A stretch of 64,000 nucleotides of DNA from Candidatus Babeliales bacterium (GCA_019746485.1 JAIERW010000001.1:70917-134916), one strand, 5' to 3'. Positions 1 to 9,103 are shown, numbered from the stretch's first letter. Numbers and translations: made by a program. The notes: a model not told the origin generated them from the letters alone.

Positions 1-1
1 C

Positions 2-529
2 ACGCTCTGCAAGCAGTTGGGCGTAAGTTCAGAAATTATGCAACGAGCACTAGCAAGCTTTCCTGGCGTTCCAGGCAGGCTGCAGGGGCACCAACTTGCC
101 AACGGCGCTTACGCGTTTGTTGATTATGCACACAACGGCTCTTCATTTGAGGCGGTGCTGAGCACGCTGCGCCCACTCACCAAACATTTAATTGTAGTTT
201 TTGGCTGTGGCGGCAACCGCGACAAAATGCGCCGCACACTGCTGGGCCAACGCGCAGCTGAGTATGCCGACAGCATAATTTTAACTGACGACAACCCACG
301 CTTTGAAAAAAGCGAAGCAATTATTAACGATATTTTACAAGCAATCCCTACCCCAAAACGTGACCACGTTGTATGCGAGCCAAACCGACATTTAGCACTC
401 GCTCGTGCTGCAGCTCAAGCAACACCAGAAAGTATTATTGCAATTTTGGGCAAAGGGCACGAAACTTCGTATATCGTTGAAGGAACAATTTATTCCTTCA
501 ACGACTTTAAAGAAATTCAGCAATTCTAA
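2..529 (+). CDS. murE: UDP-N-acetylmuramoyl-tripeptide synthetase, C-terminal part (partial)
   Basis: Cytoplasmic Mur ligase that adds the third amino acid to UDP-MurNAc-dipeptide in peptidoglycan synthesis. The frame is open from base 2, so the gene is cut by the window edge; about 176 C-terminal residues remain. Visible are the central-domain end with FVDYAHN, the glycine-rich FGCGGNRDKMRR stretch and the DDNPR motif followed by ILGKGHE. DNPR is the established signature for meso-diaminopimelate as substrate, rather than lysine. The stop at 527-529 lies 5 bp from the stop of the convergent gene at 535. A 12-bp perfect hairpin sits in the last codons (474-504). Family assignment is secure; substrate choice is inferred from the motif. 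Confidence 0.95.
   Translation, partial: TLCKQLGVSSEIMQRALASFPGVPGRLQGHQLANGAYAFVDYAHNGSSFEAVLSTLRPLTKHLIVVFGCGGNRDKMRRTLLGQRAAEYADSIILTDDNPRFEKSEAIINDILQAIPTPKRDHVVCEPNRHLALARAAAQATPESIIAILGKGHETSYIVEGTIYSFNDFKEIQQF
474..504. terminator. Hairpin inside the 3' end of murE
   Basis: A perfect 12-bp stem (474-485 with 493-504) and 7-base loop lie in the last codons of murE, just before the convergent stop codons at 529 and 535. Neither side has a clean U-tract, so a role in stopping or protecting transcripts from either side is only inferred. Confidence 0.3.
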
Positions 530-534
530 AAATG

Positions 535-2622
535 CTAACTCGTTGAGTCGTACATCAGCTGCCCAGCCAAGTTAACGGTAGCACCGCTCAGTACGTACGT
601 ATCCAAATCAAATGATGCACCAGAAGCTGATTTACCAAGCGTAAGACCGTTGGTCAAGGCTTGTGTTGAAGTGTCGAAGCGATAAGAGACCGTCCATACT
701 TCAATTTCGTCGTGCCCACCAGCAGGCCCATTGCCTCCGATAGCAACATACTTACTATCGACACTCCATGCAACACCATTAATTGATGTTCCGTAGTTGT
801 AGCTTGCAACTTCTGAAATTGTTGATTGATCAAAGTTATAAAGCTGCAATTCATTACCATTATCTGGAGAACCACCTACTGCAACAATGTATTGCCCATC
901 AGGATTCCAGCGTGCTTCAGAAATAACATTATCAACAGAGCTGTAGTTTATCAAAGCAATTGCCGCTGTAGGAGAAAAGCCAGTTTCTGAAAAACCAAAA
1001 ATAAAACTTCTACTAAAACCAGTCGCTCTACCAATAGCTTCTACCATATAACGTCCATCTGGAGAAAACTCCCATGACGAGACAAGACCAGGGCTCGAGT
1101 TACCAACTGAAAATGTATCAACCAATGTTGCTGTAGCCCCATCAAATGAATATAAATAACGCGGTGACGACAAACTACCCGGAAACAATAATCTAAATGC
1201 AAAATATTTCTCACTCGGATGCCATGCTGGTCCGAGCACAAACGTGGAATTTGCTCCGGCAGGCGAGATAGTTGTTACCGTTGATAGCGCAACACCATTA
1301 AATCGATATATGCGAACTTTATCATCTGGGCTATCGCTAAATGTCGCACATAAGATATATTGGCCAGAAGGGCTCCAAACTGCTCGACCTACAGCGCCAG
1401 CCGTAGTAACGTCTGTTACCGTTATAGTAGTTAAGCTTGTTCCATCAAAACTATAAACCCGCAAGTCATTTGTTGCATCGCCGCCTGCAACAATAAAGCG
1501 CCCATTCGGATGCCAACGCACACTATACACTTCAGTACCACCTCCTGCCCAGTTATCACCGGTAACGTACGTTAGCGTCGAGCCATCAAACCGATAAATT
1601 TGAAATTCCAAAGTATTGGTTGGGCCAAAGCCTCCAACAGCCAAATATCTGCCATCTGGGCTCCAATCAACCGAATTAACACGCGTACCATAACTTGCTG
1701 TTGTGAGTTGCACAAAGCCATTAGCAACCGTACTTGCACGCGTACTCAGGGTTACTTTATTGTCCAGCCACATACGGCCCTTGCTCAAGCGCATGCCAGT
1801 ATGAGTTGTTTGCAACGTTGTAGCAGAGCCTTTCAAATAAATACCCGCAGATTTGCTTTGTAACTGTATTAAGTCTTTGTCTGGCGTACTTGGGTAGTAA
1901 TACAGGGTTGTATTCGGATCGAAGGTCAAAAGTGATTGCGGCATAACATAACTTTGCATCCACGATTGATAAATAAAGCATGAAGTACCGGTCACCACAA
2001 CATCGTTTTGAAAAAACATGCGCCCAGTCCTGAACGCAAAGTCATCTGTTAATGCTAGCTCAACGTTGTCCAGCGTCACATGACCTTTTTGGTCAAAGCA
2101 GCGAATAATAGGAATGTGCGAACTGTTGCGTGTTGTTTTGATGGTCATATTTTTTAATGTCAACGAAACATCTGACGCGAGCAACAGCTGCGCATGCGCG
2201 CCAAGCGTTAATGTGTGCCCATCGCCGTCAATAATTGTGTCATCAATAAATTGCAAAACCGTATCGGTTGGCAAACTCAAACTACCGCCCAAATGTATTG
2301 TATTGCCACGACCATAAATTTTGCCACTGCTGGACCACGTCACATGCGCATCTAAAAATAAGTCGCCACGTAAATCCAGCGAGCCGGTGGTACGCAAATC
2401 AATAGCACCTGAAACGGTTACAAACGTGTCCAGCGCTGCCGACTGTCCCGCCAAAATGGTAAAACCGTTGTTTAAGCGCACGTAGCCTTTTGCTGTGTTA
2501 AAATTACGAAACACATAATGCTTATCTTGATACACAATACTTGATGTGCCATCTAAACTTGTTGCTTGAACAAGCGTTGGGCACAGCACAAGCACCAATA
2601 ATAATTTTAAAAGTCTCTTCAT
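535..2622 (-). CDS. Secreted WD40-like propeller protein, tandem copy 4
   Basis: Protein of 695 residues and unknown function. It has a signal peptide (residues 1-20, cleavage after VQA), then a domain of about 275 residues rich in short beta repeats (LTLGAH, VTLDNVEL) that suggests a beta-solenoid. Seven WD40-like blades of about 45 residues follow (about 300-665), each marked by a W-S/H-P-x-G turn and an 'IYxFDGxxL' strand. A short conserved tail (TLGKSASG to YDSTS) closes the protein. It is the last gene of the array. Upstream on its strand is a spacer rich in AGTAGAAA, with GAGAG as a weak ribosome-binding site. Export is inferred from the signal peptide; it has no lipobox and no obvious outer-membrane anchor. 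A role in adhesion or host interaction is inference only. Confidence 0.85.
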   Translation of the reverse strand: MKRLLKLLLVLVLCPTLVQATSLDGTSSIVYQDKHYVFRNFNTAKGYVRLNNGFTILAGQSAALDTFVTVSGAIDLRTTGSLDLRGDLFLDAHVTWSSSGKIYGRGNTIHLGGSLSLPTDTVLQFIDDTIIDGDGHTLTLGAHAQLLLASDVSLTLKNMTIKTTRNSSHIPIIRCFDQKGHVTLDNVELALTDDFAFRTGRMFFQNDVVVTGTSCFIYQSWMQSYVMPQSLLTFDPNTTLYYYPSTPDKDLIQLQSKSAGIYLKGSATTLQTTHTGMRLSKGRMWLDNKVTLSTRASTVANGFVQLTTASYGTRVNSVDWSPDGRYLAVGGFGPTNTLEFQIYRFDGSTLTYVTGDNWAGGGTEVYSVRWHPNGRFIVAGGDATNDLRVYSFDGTSLTTITVTDVTTAGAVGRAVWSPSGQYILCATFSDSPDDKVRIYRFNGVALSTVTTISPAGANSTFVLGPAWHPSEKYFAFRLLFPGSLSSPRYLYSFDGATATLVDTFSVGNSSPGLVSSWEFSPDGRYMVEAIGRATGFSRSFIFGFSETGFSPTAAIALINYSSVDNVISEARWNPDGQYIVAVGGSPDNGNELQLYNFDQSTISEVASYNYGTSINGVAWSVDSKYVAIGGNGPAGGHDEIEVWTVSYRFDTSTQALTNGLTLGKSASGASFDLDTYVLSGATVNLAGQLMYDSTS

Positions 2623-2640
2623 TTTTTTCTCTCTTTTTCT

Positions 2641-2680
2641 ATTTTCTACTTTTTCTACTTTCTACTTTCTACTTTTTTTG
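2641..2680. repeat. Short TTTCTACT-type tandem repeat in spacer
   Basis: Several imperfect copies of a 7-9 base CTACTTT unit separate propeller copies 3 and 4. Similar CTACTT traces lie in the other two spacers. It is probably slippage-prone DNA upstream of the start of copy 4. It is much too short for a CRISPR array. Confidence 0.5.
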
Positions 2681-2690
2681 TTTTTATTTT

Positions 2691-4769
2691 CTAACTCGTT
2701 GAATCATAAAACAGCTGTCCTGCTAAATTCACCGTAGCCCCACTCAGTACGTACGTATCCAAATCAAATGATGCACCAGAAGCTGATTTACCAAGCGTAA
2801 GGCCGTTGGTCAGCGCTTGCGTTGTTGAATCAAAACGGTAATAAACTGAATAAACCTCGATCTCATCATGCCCAGCTCCTGGCGTATCGCCGCCAATTGC
2901 TACATATTTACTATCTCTGCTCCAGGCAACACTATTAATCGAAGCACCACCTGCACCATAATCAACACTGGAAACTTCAGTCAACGTGCTAGGCCTGGTA
3001 AATTGATACAATTTCAATTCGCCACCACTACTTGGAAACGCTCCCCCAACAACTAAATTTTGTCCATCAGGACTCCAACGAACATATGGTTCCCCTCCAT
3101 ACGTCAAGGTGTCAACAAGCGTAAATGATGTAGTATTAAATCTAAACAAATTAATAACATAAGCTGTAGCAGCAGCATTAACTTGTGCAAAAACAAAATG
3201 CGAGCCATCTGGCATAAATTCTGTACTAACTCCGGAATTCCCATTATCTTGTGTAGAAACAAGTGATAATGATGAACCATTAAAACTGTATAATCGAGCT
3301 TGATCAAAATCAACCTGATTTGAACATGCAATCATAAAATGAGTACCTCTTGGATGCCAAGAGCAATCATTGACTTTTGGATATAAACCAGGCCCTCCCG
3401 AAGTGCCCATATCATCACTATCTAAAAATGTTAACTTGTTTGCTTTAAAAGAATAAATTCGCAACTCACTACTAAACTCATCTTGATCAATACCAAACAA
3501 AATGTATTCCCCAGATGGATGCCATTCAACACATTTAACAAAACCACCGCCCGACAAGTCTATAGCTACAATTGTTGTCAACGTTGTCCCATCAAAGCGA
3601 TAAATACGCACATCATTGGTTGCGTCACCAACCGCAGCAACTAATTGCCCATTTGGATGCCAACGAACCATATAAACTTCAGCTCCACCACCGGTCCAAT
3701 TGTCACCGGTAACATACGTTAACGACGATCCGTCAAATTTGTAGATTTGAAACTCTATACCATTTGTTGGACCAACCCCACCAACAGCCAAATATCTACC
3801 GTCTTTGCTCCAATCAATCGAATCAACTTGCGTACCATATGAAGCCGTTGCTACCTCAGTAAAAGCACGCGCATCGGTATTTGCTCGTGTGCTCACCGTC
3901 ACTTTATTGTCCAGCCACATACGGCCCTTACTCAAGCGCATGCCAGTATGAGTTGTTTGCAACGTTGTAGCAGAGCCTTTCAAATAAATACCCGCAGATT
4001 TGCTTTGTAACTGTATTAAGTCTTTGTCTGGCGTACTTGGGTAGTAATACAGGGTTGTATTCGGATCGAAGGTCAAAAGTGATTGCGGCATAACATAACT
4101 TTGCATCCACGATTGATAAATAAAGCATGAAGTACCGGTCACCACAACATCGTTTTGAAAAAACATGCGCCCAGTCCTGAACGCAAAGTCATCTGTTAAT
4201 GCTAGCTCAACGTTGTCCAGCGTCACATGACCTTTTTGGTCAAAGCAGCGAATAATAGGAATGTGCGAACTGTTGCGTGTTGTTTTGATGGTCATATTTT
4301 TTAATGTCAACGAAACATCTGACGCGAGCAACAGCTGCGCATGCGCGCCAAGCGTTAATGTGTGCCCATCGCCGTCAATAATTGTGTCATCAATAAATTG
4401 CAAAACCGTATCGGTTGGCAAACTCAAACTACCGCCCAAATGTATTGTATTGCCACGACCATAAATTTTGCCACTGCTGGACCACGTCACATGCGCATCT
4501 AAAAATAAGTCGCCACGTAAATCCAACGAGCCGGTCGTGCGCAAATCAATAGCACCTGAAACGGTTACAAACGTGTCCAGCCCTGCCGACTGGCCCGCCA
4601 AAATGGTAAAACCGTTGTTTAAGCGCACGTAGCCTTTTGCTGTGTTAAAATTACGAAAAACATAATGCTTATCTTGATACACAATACTTGATGTGCCATC
4701 TAAACTTGTTGCTTGAACAAGCGTTGGACAGAGCACAAGCACCAACAATAATTTTACAAATTGCTTCAT
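2691..4769 (-). CDS. Secreted WD40-like propeller protein, tandem copy 3
   Basis: Protein of 692 residues when started at the ATG at 4769, which has GGAG seven bases upstream. The longer frame to 4796 would put nine extra residues before a normal signal peptide. The architecture matches its neighbours: signal peptide, beta-rich domain to about residue 290, seven blades (anchors such as IDWSKDG, VRWHPNG, VEWHPSG, VRWSPDG), and the YDSTS tail. Its N-terminal domain differs from copy 4 at only about one residue, while the propellers share little beyond the blade consensus and the first two blades. This contrast suggests recent gene conversion of the 5' part, or strong selection for change in the middle. 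Function unknown. Confidence 0.85.
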   Translation of the reverse strand: MKQFVKLLLVLVLCPTLVQATSLDGTSSIVYQDKHYVFRNFNTAKGYVRLNNGFTILAGQSAGLDTFVTVSGAIDLRTTGSLDLRGDLFLDAHVTWSSSGKIYGRGNTIHLGGSLSLPTDTVLQFIDDTIIDGDGHTLTLGAHAQLLLASDVSLTLKNMTIKTTRNSSHIPIIRCFDQKGHVTLDNVELALTDDFAFRTGRMFFQNDVVVTGTSCFIYQSWMQSYVMPQSLLTFDPNTTLYYYPSTPDKDLIQLQSKSAGIYLKGSATTLQTTHTGMRLSKGRMWLDNKVTVSTRANTDARAFTEVATASYGTQVDSIDWSKDGRYLAVGGVGPTNGIEFQIYKFDGSSLTYVTGDNWTGGGAEVYMVRWHPNGQLVAAVGDATNDVRIYRFDGTTLTTIVAIDLSGGGFVKCVEWHPSGEYILFGIDQDEFSSELRIYSFKANKLTFLDSDDMGTSGGPGLYPKVNDCSWHPRGTHFMIACSNQVDFDQARLYSFNGSSLSLVSTQDNGNSGVSTEFMPDGSHFVFAQVNAAATAYVINLFRFNTTSFTLVDTLTYGGEPYVRWSPDGQNLVVGGAFPSSGGELKLYQFTRPSTLTEVSSVDYGAGGASINSVAWSRDSKYVAIGGDTPGAGHDEIEVYSVYYRFDSTTQALTNGLTLGKSASGASFDLDTYVLSGATVNLAGQLFYDSTS

Positions 4770-4833
4770 TACTTCTCCAAACTTTCTACTTCTCACTGCT
4801 TTTTATCTTCTAAATTTTTTGTTTTTTTATTTC
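4770..4833 (-). repeat. Duplicated 64-bp spacer (copy of 6865-6928)
   Basis: This intergenic spacer is nearly base-for-base the same as the one at 6865-6928. It carries the GGAG ribosome-binding site of the downstream gene and a CTACTT run. It shows that the tandem duplication unit extended past the coding sequence. Confidence 0.75.
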
Positions 4834-6864
4834 TTAGCTTGTTGAGTCATAAAACAACTGCCCAGCCAAGTTAACGTTAGCACCACTCAGTACGTACGTA
4901 TCCAAATCAAACGAAGCACCGGAAGTTGAGTTGCCAAGCGAAATGCCGTTGGTCAGTGCTTGTGTTGATGTATCGAAGCGGTAAGAAACTGAAAAAACAT
5001 TTAATTCATCAAACCCCGCATCGGGATTTGAGCCTCCAACAAGCAGGTATTTTCCACTTGGGTCCCATGCTATTGTCTCTAAGCCTGCTACCATTGCCGT
5101 TGTAACATGTTGTTCAAAAATAAGCGACAAAGCAGAGCCATTAAATTGATAAATCTCTATTTGTGATGTAGTTGTTGAGTCTCTTCCTGCTATCGCAAGA
5201 TAATTGCCACTTGGATCCCAGTTAAGACCCTCAATTCTTGGACCTGTAGTTACACTATCAGCTAGTCCTAAACTTGTGCCATTAAAGCTATACACAGTAA
5301 CGTTGCGAGGTAAGCCACCAAAAGCAATAAAGCGACTGTCAGGGCTCCATGCAACCTCTTCAATTATGCTTGTATGAGAAGCGCTATCAATAAACGTTAA
5401 ACTTGTCCCATTGAAGCTATAAATATGGACTTCATTGGGCGTAGTTCCTGCAACTGCCACATATTTACCATCAAAACTCCATTCGACTGTTTCTGCTCGA
5501 GAGCCAAAATTTGCACTATCAATAAGTGATAAAGTACCATACTGAAACCTAAATATTTGCAATTCATCGCCATTGGTAGGACCAACACCCCCTACTGCAA
5601 TAAATCTTCCATCACGACTCCAGGTAGATGCTTGGATTTCAGTGCCATAAGATGCACCGGCAGCCAATGCAAGCGTAGAACCATCAAAGCTGTAGACCTG
5701 TAACTCCTGGCCGTTTGTCGGCGTTCTTCCGCCTACGACAACAAATCTACCATCTGGACTAAAATTCACACTCTCAACCTTATCGGCTCCATAAGTAGCA
5801 CTATCGATCAGCGTAAAAACCGATCCATCAAATCCAAATATTTGTACTAAGTCTAAACTTGTAGGACTAATGCCACCTACTGCAACAAATCTACCGTTAG
5901 GGCTCCACGAAACGTCAAAAATTCTCGTACCATAATTTTGAGTATCAAGAAGAGTAAGCCCATTAAACTTCGTGTTTGCTCGCGTACTCAGGGTTACTTT
6001 GTTATCCAGCCACATGCGGCCCTTGCTCAAGCGCATACCGGTGTGCGTTGCTTGCAACGTTGTTGCAGCACCTTCCAAATAAATGCCTGAAGATTTATCT
6101 TGAAGCTGAATCAAATCCTTGCCCGTCGAACTTGGATAGTAATAGAGCGTGGTACCTGGATCGAAAGTCAAGAGCGAATGGGGCGCAACATAACTTTGCA
6201 TGACCGATTGATAAACAAAACGAGAAGTTCCAGTTACAATAACATCGTTATTAAAAAACATACGCCCAGTTCTAAACGGAAAGTCGTCTGCCAACGCTAG
6301 CTCAACGTTGTCCAGCGTCACATGTCCTTTTTGGTCAAAGCAGCGAATAATAGGAATGTTTGAGCTATTGCGTGTTGTTTGTATGGTCATGTTGCGCAGC
6401 GTTAACGAAACGTCAGAAGCAAGCAGCAACTGCGCATGCGCGCCAAGTGTTAACGCATGACCATGACCATCAATAATTGTATCATCAATAAATTGTACAA
6501 TGGTATCAGTTGGCAAACTCAATGAACCGCCCAAATGTATTGTATTGCCACGGCCATAAATTTTGCCACTGCTGGACCAGGTTACATGTTGATCCAAAAA
6601 TAAATCACTACGTAAATCCAGCGAGCCGGTAGTACGCAAATCAATAGCACCTGAAACGGTTACAAAGGTATCCAAGCCAGCAGACTGGCCCGCCAAAATG
6701 GTAAAACCATTGTTCAAGCGCACGTAACCTTTTGCTGTGTTAAAATTACGAAAAACATAATGCTTATCTTGATACACAATACTTGATGTGCCATCTAAAC
6801 TTGTTGCTTGAACAAGCGTTGGACAGAGCACAAGCACCAACAATAATTTTACAAATTGCTTCAT
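4834..6864 (-). CDS. Secreted WD40-like propeller protein, tandem copy 2
   Basis: Protein of 676 residues started at the ATG at 6864, placed by the GGAG site seven bases upstream. Signal peptide, beta-rich N-terminal domain and YDSTS tail are as in its neighbours. The N-terminal domain has about a dozen substitutions against copies 3 and 4 (for example DQHVT for DAHVT, TIVQF for TVLQF) but resembles copy 1 over several segments, giving a mosaic pattern. The propeller has seven clear blades with anchors VSWSPNG, VNFSPDG, STWSRDG, VEWSFDG, VAWSPDS, LNWDPSG and IAWDPSG. Many blades contain GGxxPTNG. Function unknown; the protein is probably exported. Confidence 0.85.
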   Translation of the reverse strand: MKQFVKLLLVLVLCPTLVQATSLDGTSSIVYQDKHYVFRNFNTAKGYVRLNNGFTILAGQSAGLDTFVTVSGAIDLRTTGSLDLRSDLFLDQHVTWSSSGKIYGRGNTIHLGGSLSLPTDTIVQFIDDTIIDGHGHALTLGAHAQLLLASDVSLTLRNMTIQTTRNSSNIPIIRCFDQKGHVTLDNVELALADDFPFRTGRMFFNNDVIVTGTSRFVYQSVMQSYVAPHSLLTFDPGTTLYYYPSSTGKDLIQLQDKSSGIYLEGAATTLQATHTGMRLSKGRMWLDNKVTLSTRANTKFNGLTLLDTQNYGTRIFDVSWSPNGRFVAVGGISPTSLDLVQIFGFDGSVFTLIDSATYGADKVESVNFSPDGRFVVVGGRTPTNGQELQVYSFDGSTLALAAGASYGTEIQASTWSRDGRFIAVGGVGPTNGDELQIFRFQYGTLSLIDSANFGSRAETVEWSFDGKYVAVAGTTPNEVHIYSFNGTSLTFIDSASHTSIIEEVAWSPDSRFIAFGGLPRNVTVYSFNGTSLGLADSVTTGPRIEGLNWDPSGNYLAIAGRDSTTTSQIEIYQFNGSALSLIFEQHVTTAMVAGLETIAWDPSGKYLLVGGSNPDAGFDELNVFSVSYRFDTSTQALTNGISLGNSTSGASFDLDTYVLSGANVNLAGQLFYDSTS

Positions 6865-6928
6865 TACTTCTCCAAACTTTCTACTTCTCACTGCTTTTTA
6901 TCTTCTAAATTTTTTGTTTTTTTATTTT

Positions 6929-9034
6929 CTAGCTTGTTGAATCATAAAACAGTTGCCCAGCCAAGTTAACGGTAGCCCCACTCAGTACGTACGTATCCAA
7001 ATCAAATGAAGAACCAAGAACTGAATTGCCAAGCGTAAGGCCATTGGTCAGCGCTTGTGTTGTTGTGTCGAAGCGGTAACTAACTGAGTAAACTTCAATT
7101 TCGTCATGTCCAGCGGCAGGCCCTTGACCACAAAGCGCTATGTACTTGCCATCTTTTGACCAACTTGTTTCTGCGTGTCCATTGCTATTGCTACCATAAT
7201 TTGAACTCGTTACCAACGTTAGTGAAGAACCATTAAATTGAAAAATTTGGAACTCATTACCATTGGTCGGCACCCGACCGGACAGAGAGATGTATCTGCC
7301 GGTAGAATCCCACTGCACACTGTTTGGTGAAATCTGTGTTCCATAATTTAGACTGTCAACAAGCGCGCATGTTGTTCCATTAAAACTGTAAACTTGAAGT
7401 TCATTACCATTAGTTGGCCCATTCCCTCCAACAGCTAAAAAATGACCATCGGGGCTAAATTTCACGGCCAAAACACTAGCCGCTGCGCCATATGTAACAC
7501 TGGTAACCAATGTTAGCGATGATCCATTGAACGAATAAATTTTAAATGTACCATCGCCCACACCAACCGCAACAAGCGCACTGTTAGTTGGATGCCATGA
7601 GCAACTAAAGGGTGGAAGCGAGGGCCCTGCTATATTAAGGCCGGTAACAAACGTAAGGCTTGCGGCAACAGGAGTCCCACTAAAACGATACACTTGCAAA
7701 CCATCACCAGTCGGCACCGGTGTTGGATTATAGGTGCCAACAATAATATACTGCTGATCAAACGACCACGCCAACCCAAACGCATTACCAATATCAACCA
7801 CCGAGCTTAATGAAACGGTAGCAAGTAATGTTAAACTTGTCCCATCAAAGCCATAAACCTTAAAGTTATTAGGATACCCACCAACTACTGCAAGATACTG
7901 ACCGTCTATACTCCACCGCGTACAGAACGCTTTGTTTTCAGTACCGCCAAAATTAGCCGTTGCTACCGACGTAAGGGCTGCACCATCAAAACTATAAACC
8001 TGCACTGAAGTAGCCCCGCCCCCTTCTCCAACTACCGCTACAAAACGCCCATTGGGAGAAAAATCGATTGAATAGGCTCCAGTTGCCCCGTAGCTTGCTG
8101 TGTCCACTTGCGTAATACTGGTCAACGTTGTGTTTGCCCGCGTACTCACCGTCACTTTATTGTCCAGCCACATGCGGCCCTTGCTCAAGCGCATGCCTGT
8201 GTGTGTTGTTTGTAACGTAGTTGAACTGCCCTTCAAATAAATGCCCGCAGATTTACTTTGCAACTGGATTAAATCTTTTTCGAAAGTACTTGGATAGTAA
8301 TACAACGTTGTACCTGGATCGAACGTTAACAGCGATTGCGGAGCAACATAACTTTGCATGACCGATTGATAAATAAAGCAGGAAGTGCCAGTCATCACAA
8401 CATCATTCTTAAAAAACATACGCCCAGTTCTAAACGGAAAGTCGTCTGCCAACGCTAGCTCAACATTGTCCAGCGTCACATGTCCTTTTTGGTCAAAGCA
8501 GCGAATAATAGGAATGTTTGAGCTATTGCGTGTTGTTTGTATGGTCATGTTGCGCAGTGTTAGCGAAACGTCTGAAGCGAGCAAAAGCTGCGCATGCGCA
8601 CCAAGCGTTAACGCATGGCCATGCCCATCAATAATTGTATCATCAATAAATTGCACAATCGTATCAGTTGGCAAACTCAAAGAACCGCTCAAATGAATCG
8701 CGTTACCGCGCCCATAAATATTGCCGCTCCTTGACCACGTCACATGAGCATCTAAAAATAAATCGCCACGCAAATCTAGCTGACCACTTGTGCGTAAATC
8801 AATGGCGCCCGAAACCGTTACAAAAGTATCTAAACCAACAGACGCCGCTGCCAAAATGGTAAAACCATTATTAAGTCGCACGTAACCTTTTGCCGTGTTG
8901 CCATCGCGAAACACATAATGCTTGTCCTGGTAAACTTGCGTTACCGTACCATTCAAACTTGTTGCTTGAACCAACGTTGGACAACTAAAAAAAACCGATA
9001 AAAAAACTATAAAAGCCAATACCTGCTTACGCAT
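6929..9034 (-). CDS. Secreted WD40-like propeller protein, tandem copy 1
   Basis: Protein of 701 residues, first gene of the array on its strand. The ATG at 9034 has AAAGGAG seven bases upstream. The signal peptide differs from the other copies (MRKQVLAFIVFLSVFFSC) but ends in the same CPTLVQA, and the mature domain starts TSLNGTVTQVYQ instead of TSLDGTSSIVYQ. It is therefore the most divergent copy at its 5' end. Seven blades follow, with anchors IDFSPNG, TRWSIDG, LAWSFDQ, CSWHPTN, VKFSPDG, VQWDSTG and TSWSKDG, then the YDSTS tail. A promoter-like sequence lies at 9074-9103, so the array could be one transcript. Function unknown. Confidence 0.85.
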   Translation of the reverse strand: MRKQVLAFIVFLSVFFSCPTLVQATSLNGTVTQVYQDKHYVFRDGNTAKGYVRLNNGFTILAAASVGLDTFVTVSGAIDLRTSGQLDLRGDLFLDAHVTWSRSGNIYGRGNAIHLSGSLSLPTDTIVQFIDDTIIDGHGHALTLGAHAQLLLASDVSLTLRNMTIQTTRNSSNIPIIRCFDQKGHVTLDNVELALADDFPFRTGRMFFKNDVVMTGTSCFIYQSVMQSYVAPQSLLTFDPGTTLYYYPSTFEKDLIQLQSKSAGIYLKGSSTTLQTTHTGMRLSKGRMWLDNKVTVSTRANTTLTSITQVDTASYGATGAYSIDFSPNGRFVAVVGEGGGATSVQVYSFDGAALTSVATANFGGTENKAFCTRWSIDGQYLAVVGGYPNNFKVYGFDGTSLTLLATVSLSSVVDIGNAFGLAWSFDQQYIIVGTYNPTPVPTGDGLQVYRFSGTPVAASLTFVTGLNIAGPSLPPFSCSWHPTNSALVAVGVGDGTFKIYSFNGSSLTLVTSVTYGAAASVLAVKFSPDGHFLAVGGNGPTNGNELQVYSFNGTTCALVDSLNYGTQISPNSVQWDSTGRYISLSGRVPTNGNEFQIFQFNGSSLTLVTSSNYGSNSNGHAETSWSKDGKYIALCGQGPAAGHDEIEVYSVSYRFDTTTQALTNGLTLGNSVLGSSFDLDTYVLSGATVNLAGQLFYDSTS

Positions 9035-9073
9035 CTCATTTCTCCTTTATTTTTTAAAAAAATGCTTAGCAAA

Positions 9074-9103
9074 AGTATGTTGAAAAAATTTACCAAAAAT
9101 CAA
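9074..9103 (-). promoter_or_regulatory. Candidate sigma70 promoter for the propeller array
   Basis: On the minus strand TTGATT (9103-9098) and CATACT (9079-9074) are 18 bases apart, about 40 bases before the start of the first propeller gene. The -35 box overlaps the stop codon of the upstream GT-C gene. The hexamers are imperfect. Confidence 0.4.

Larger units (their letters stand above)
535..9034 (-). repeat. Tandem array of four paralogous secreted propeller genes
   Basis: Four head-to-tail genes (9034-6929, 6864-4834, 4769-2691, 2622-535) share the signal peptide, an N-terminal domain of about 290 residues and a C-terminal tail ending in YDSTS. The central propellers differ strongly. The 5' parts of the two downstream copies (about 1757-2620 and 3904-4767) are almost identical in DNA. 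The 64-bp spacers at 4770-4833 and 6865-6928 are also nearly identical, so the duplicated unit included the spacer and ribosome-binding site. Confidence 0.9.

Noticed and set aside
535-2622. Lipoprotein signal in the propeller proteins
   Set aside because: The only early cysteine is in VLCPT with Leu at -1, which does not fit a lipobox; cleavage after VQA is better.
2641-2690. CRISPR-like short repeats
   Set aside because: Units are 7-9 bases, have no spacers, and no cas genes are near.
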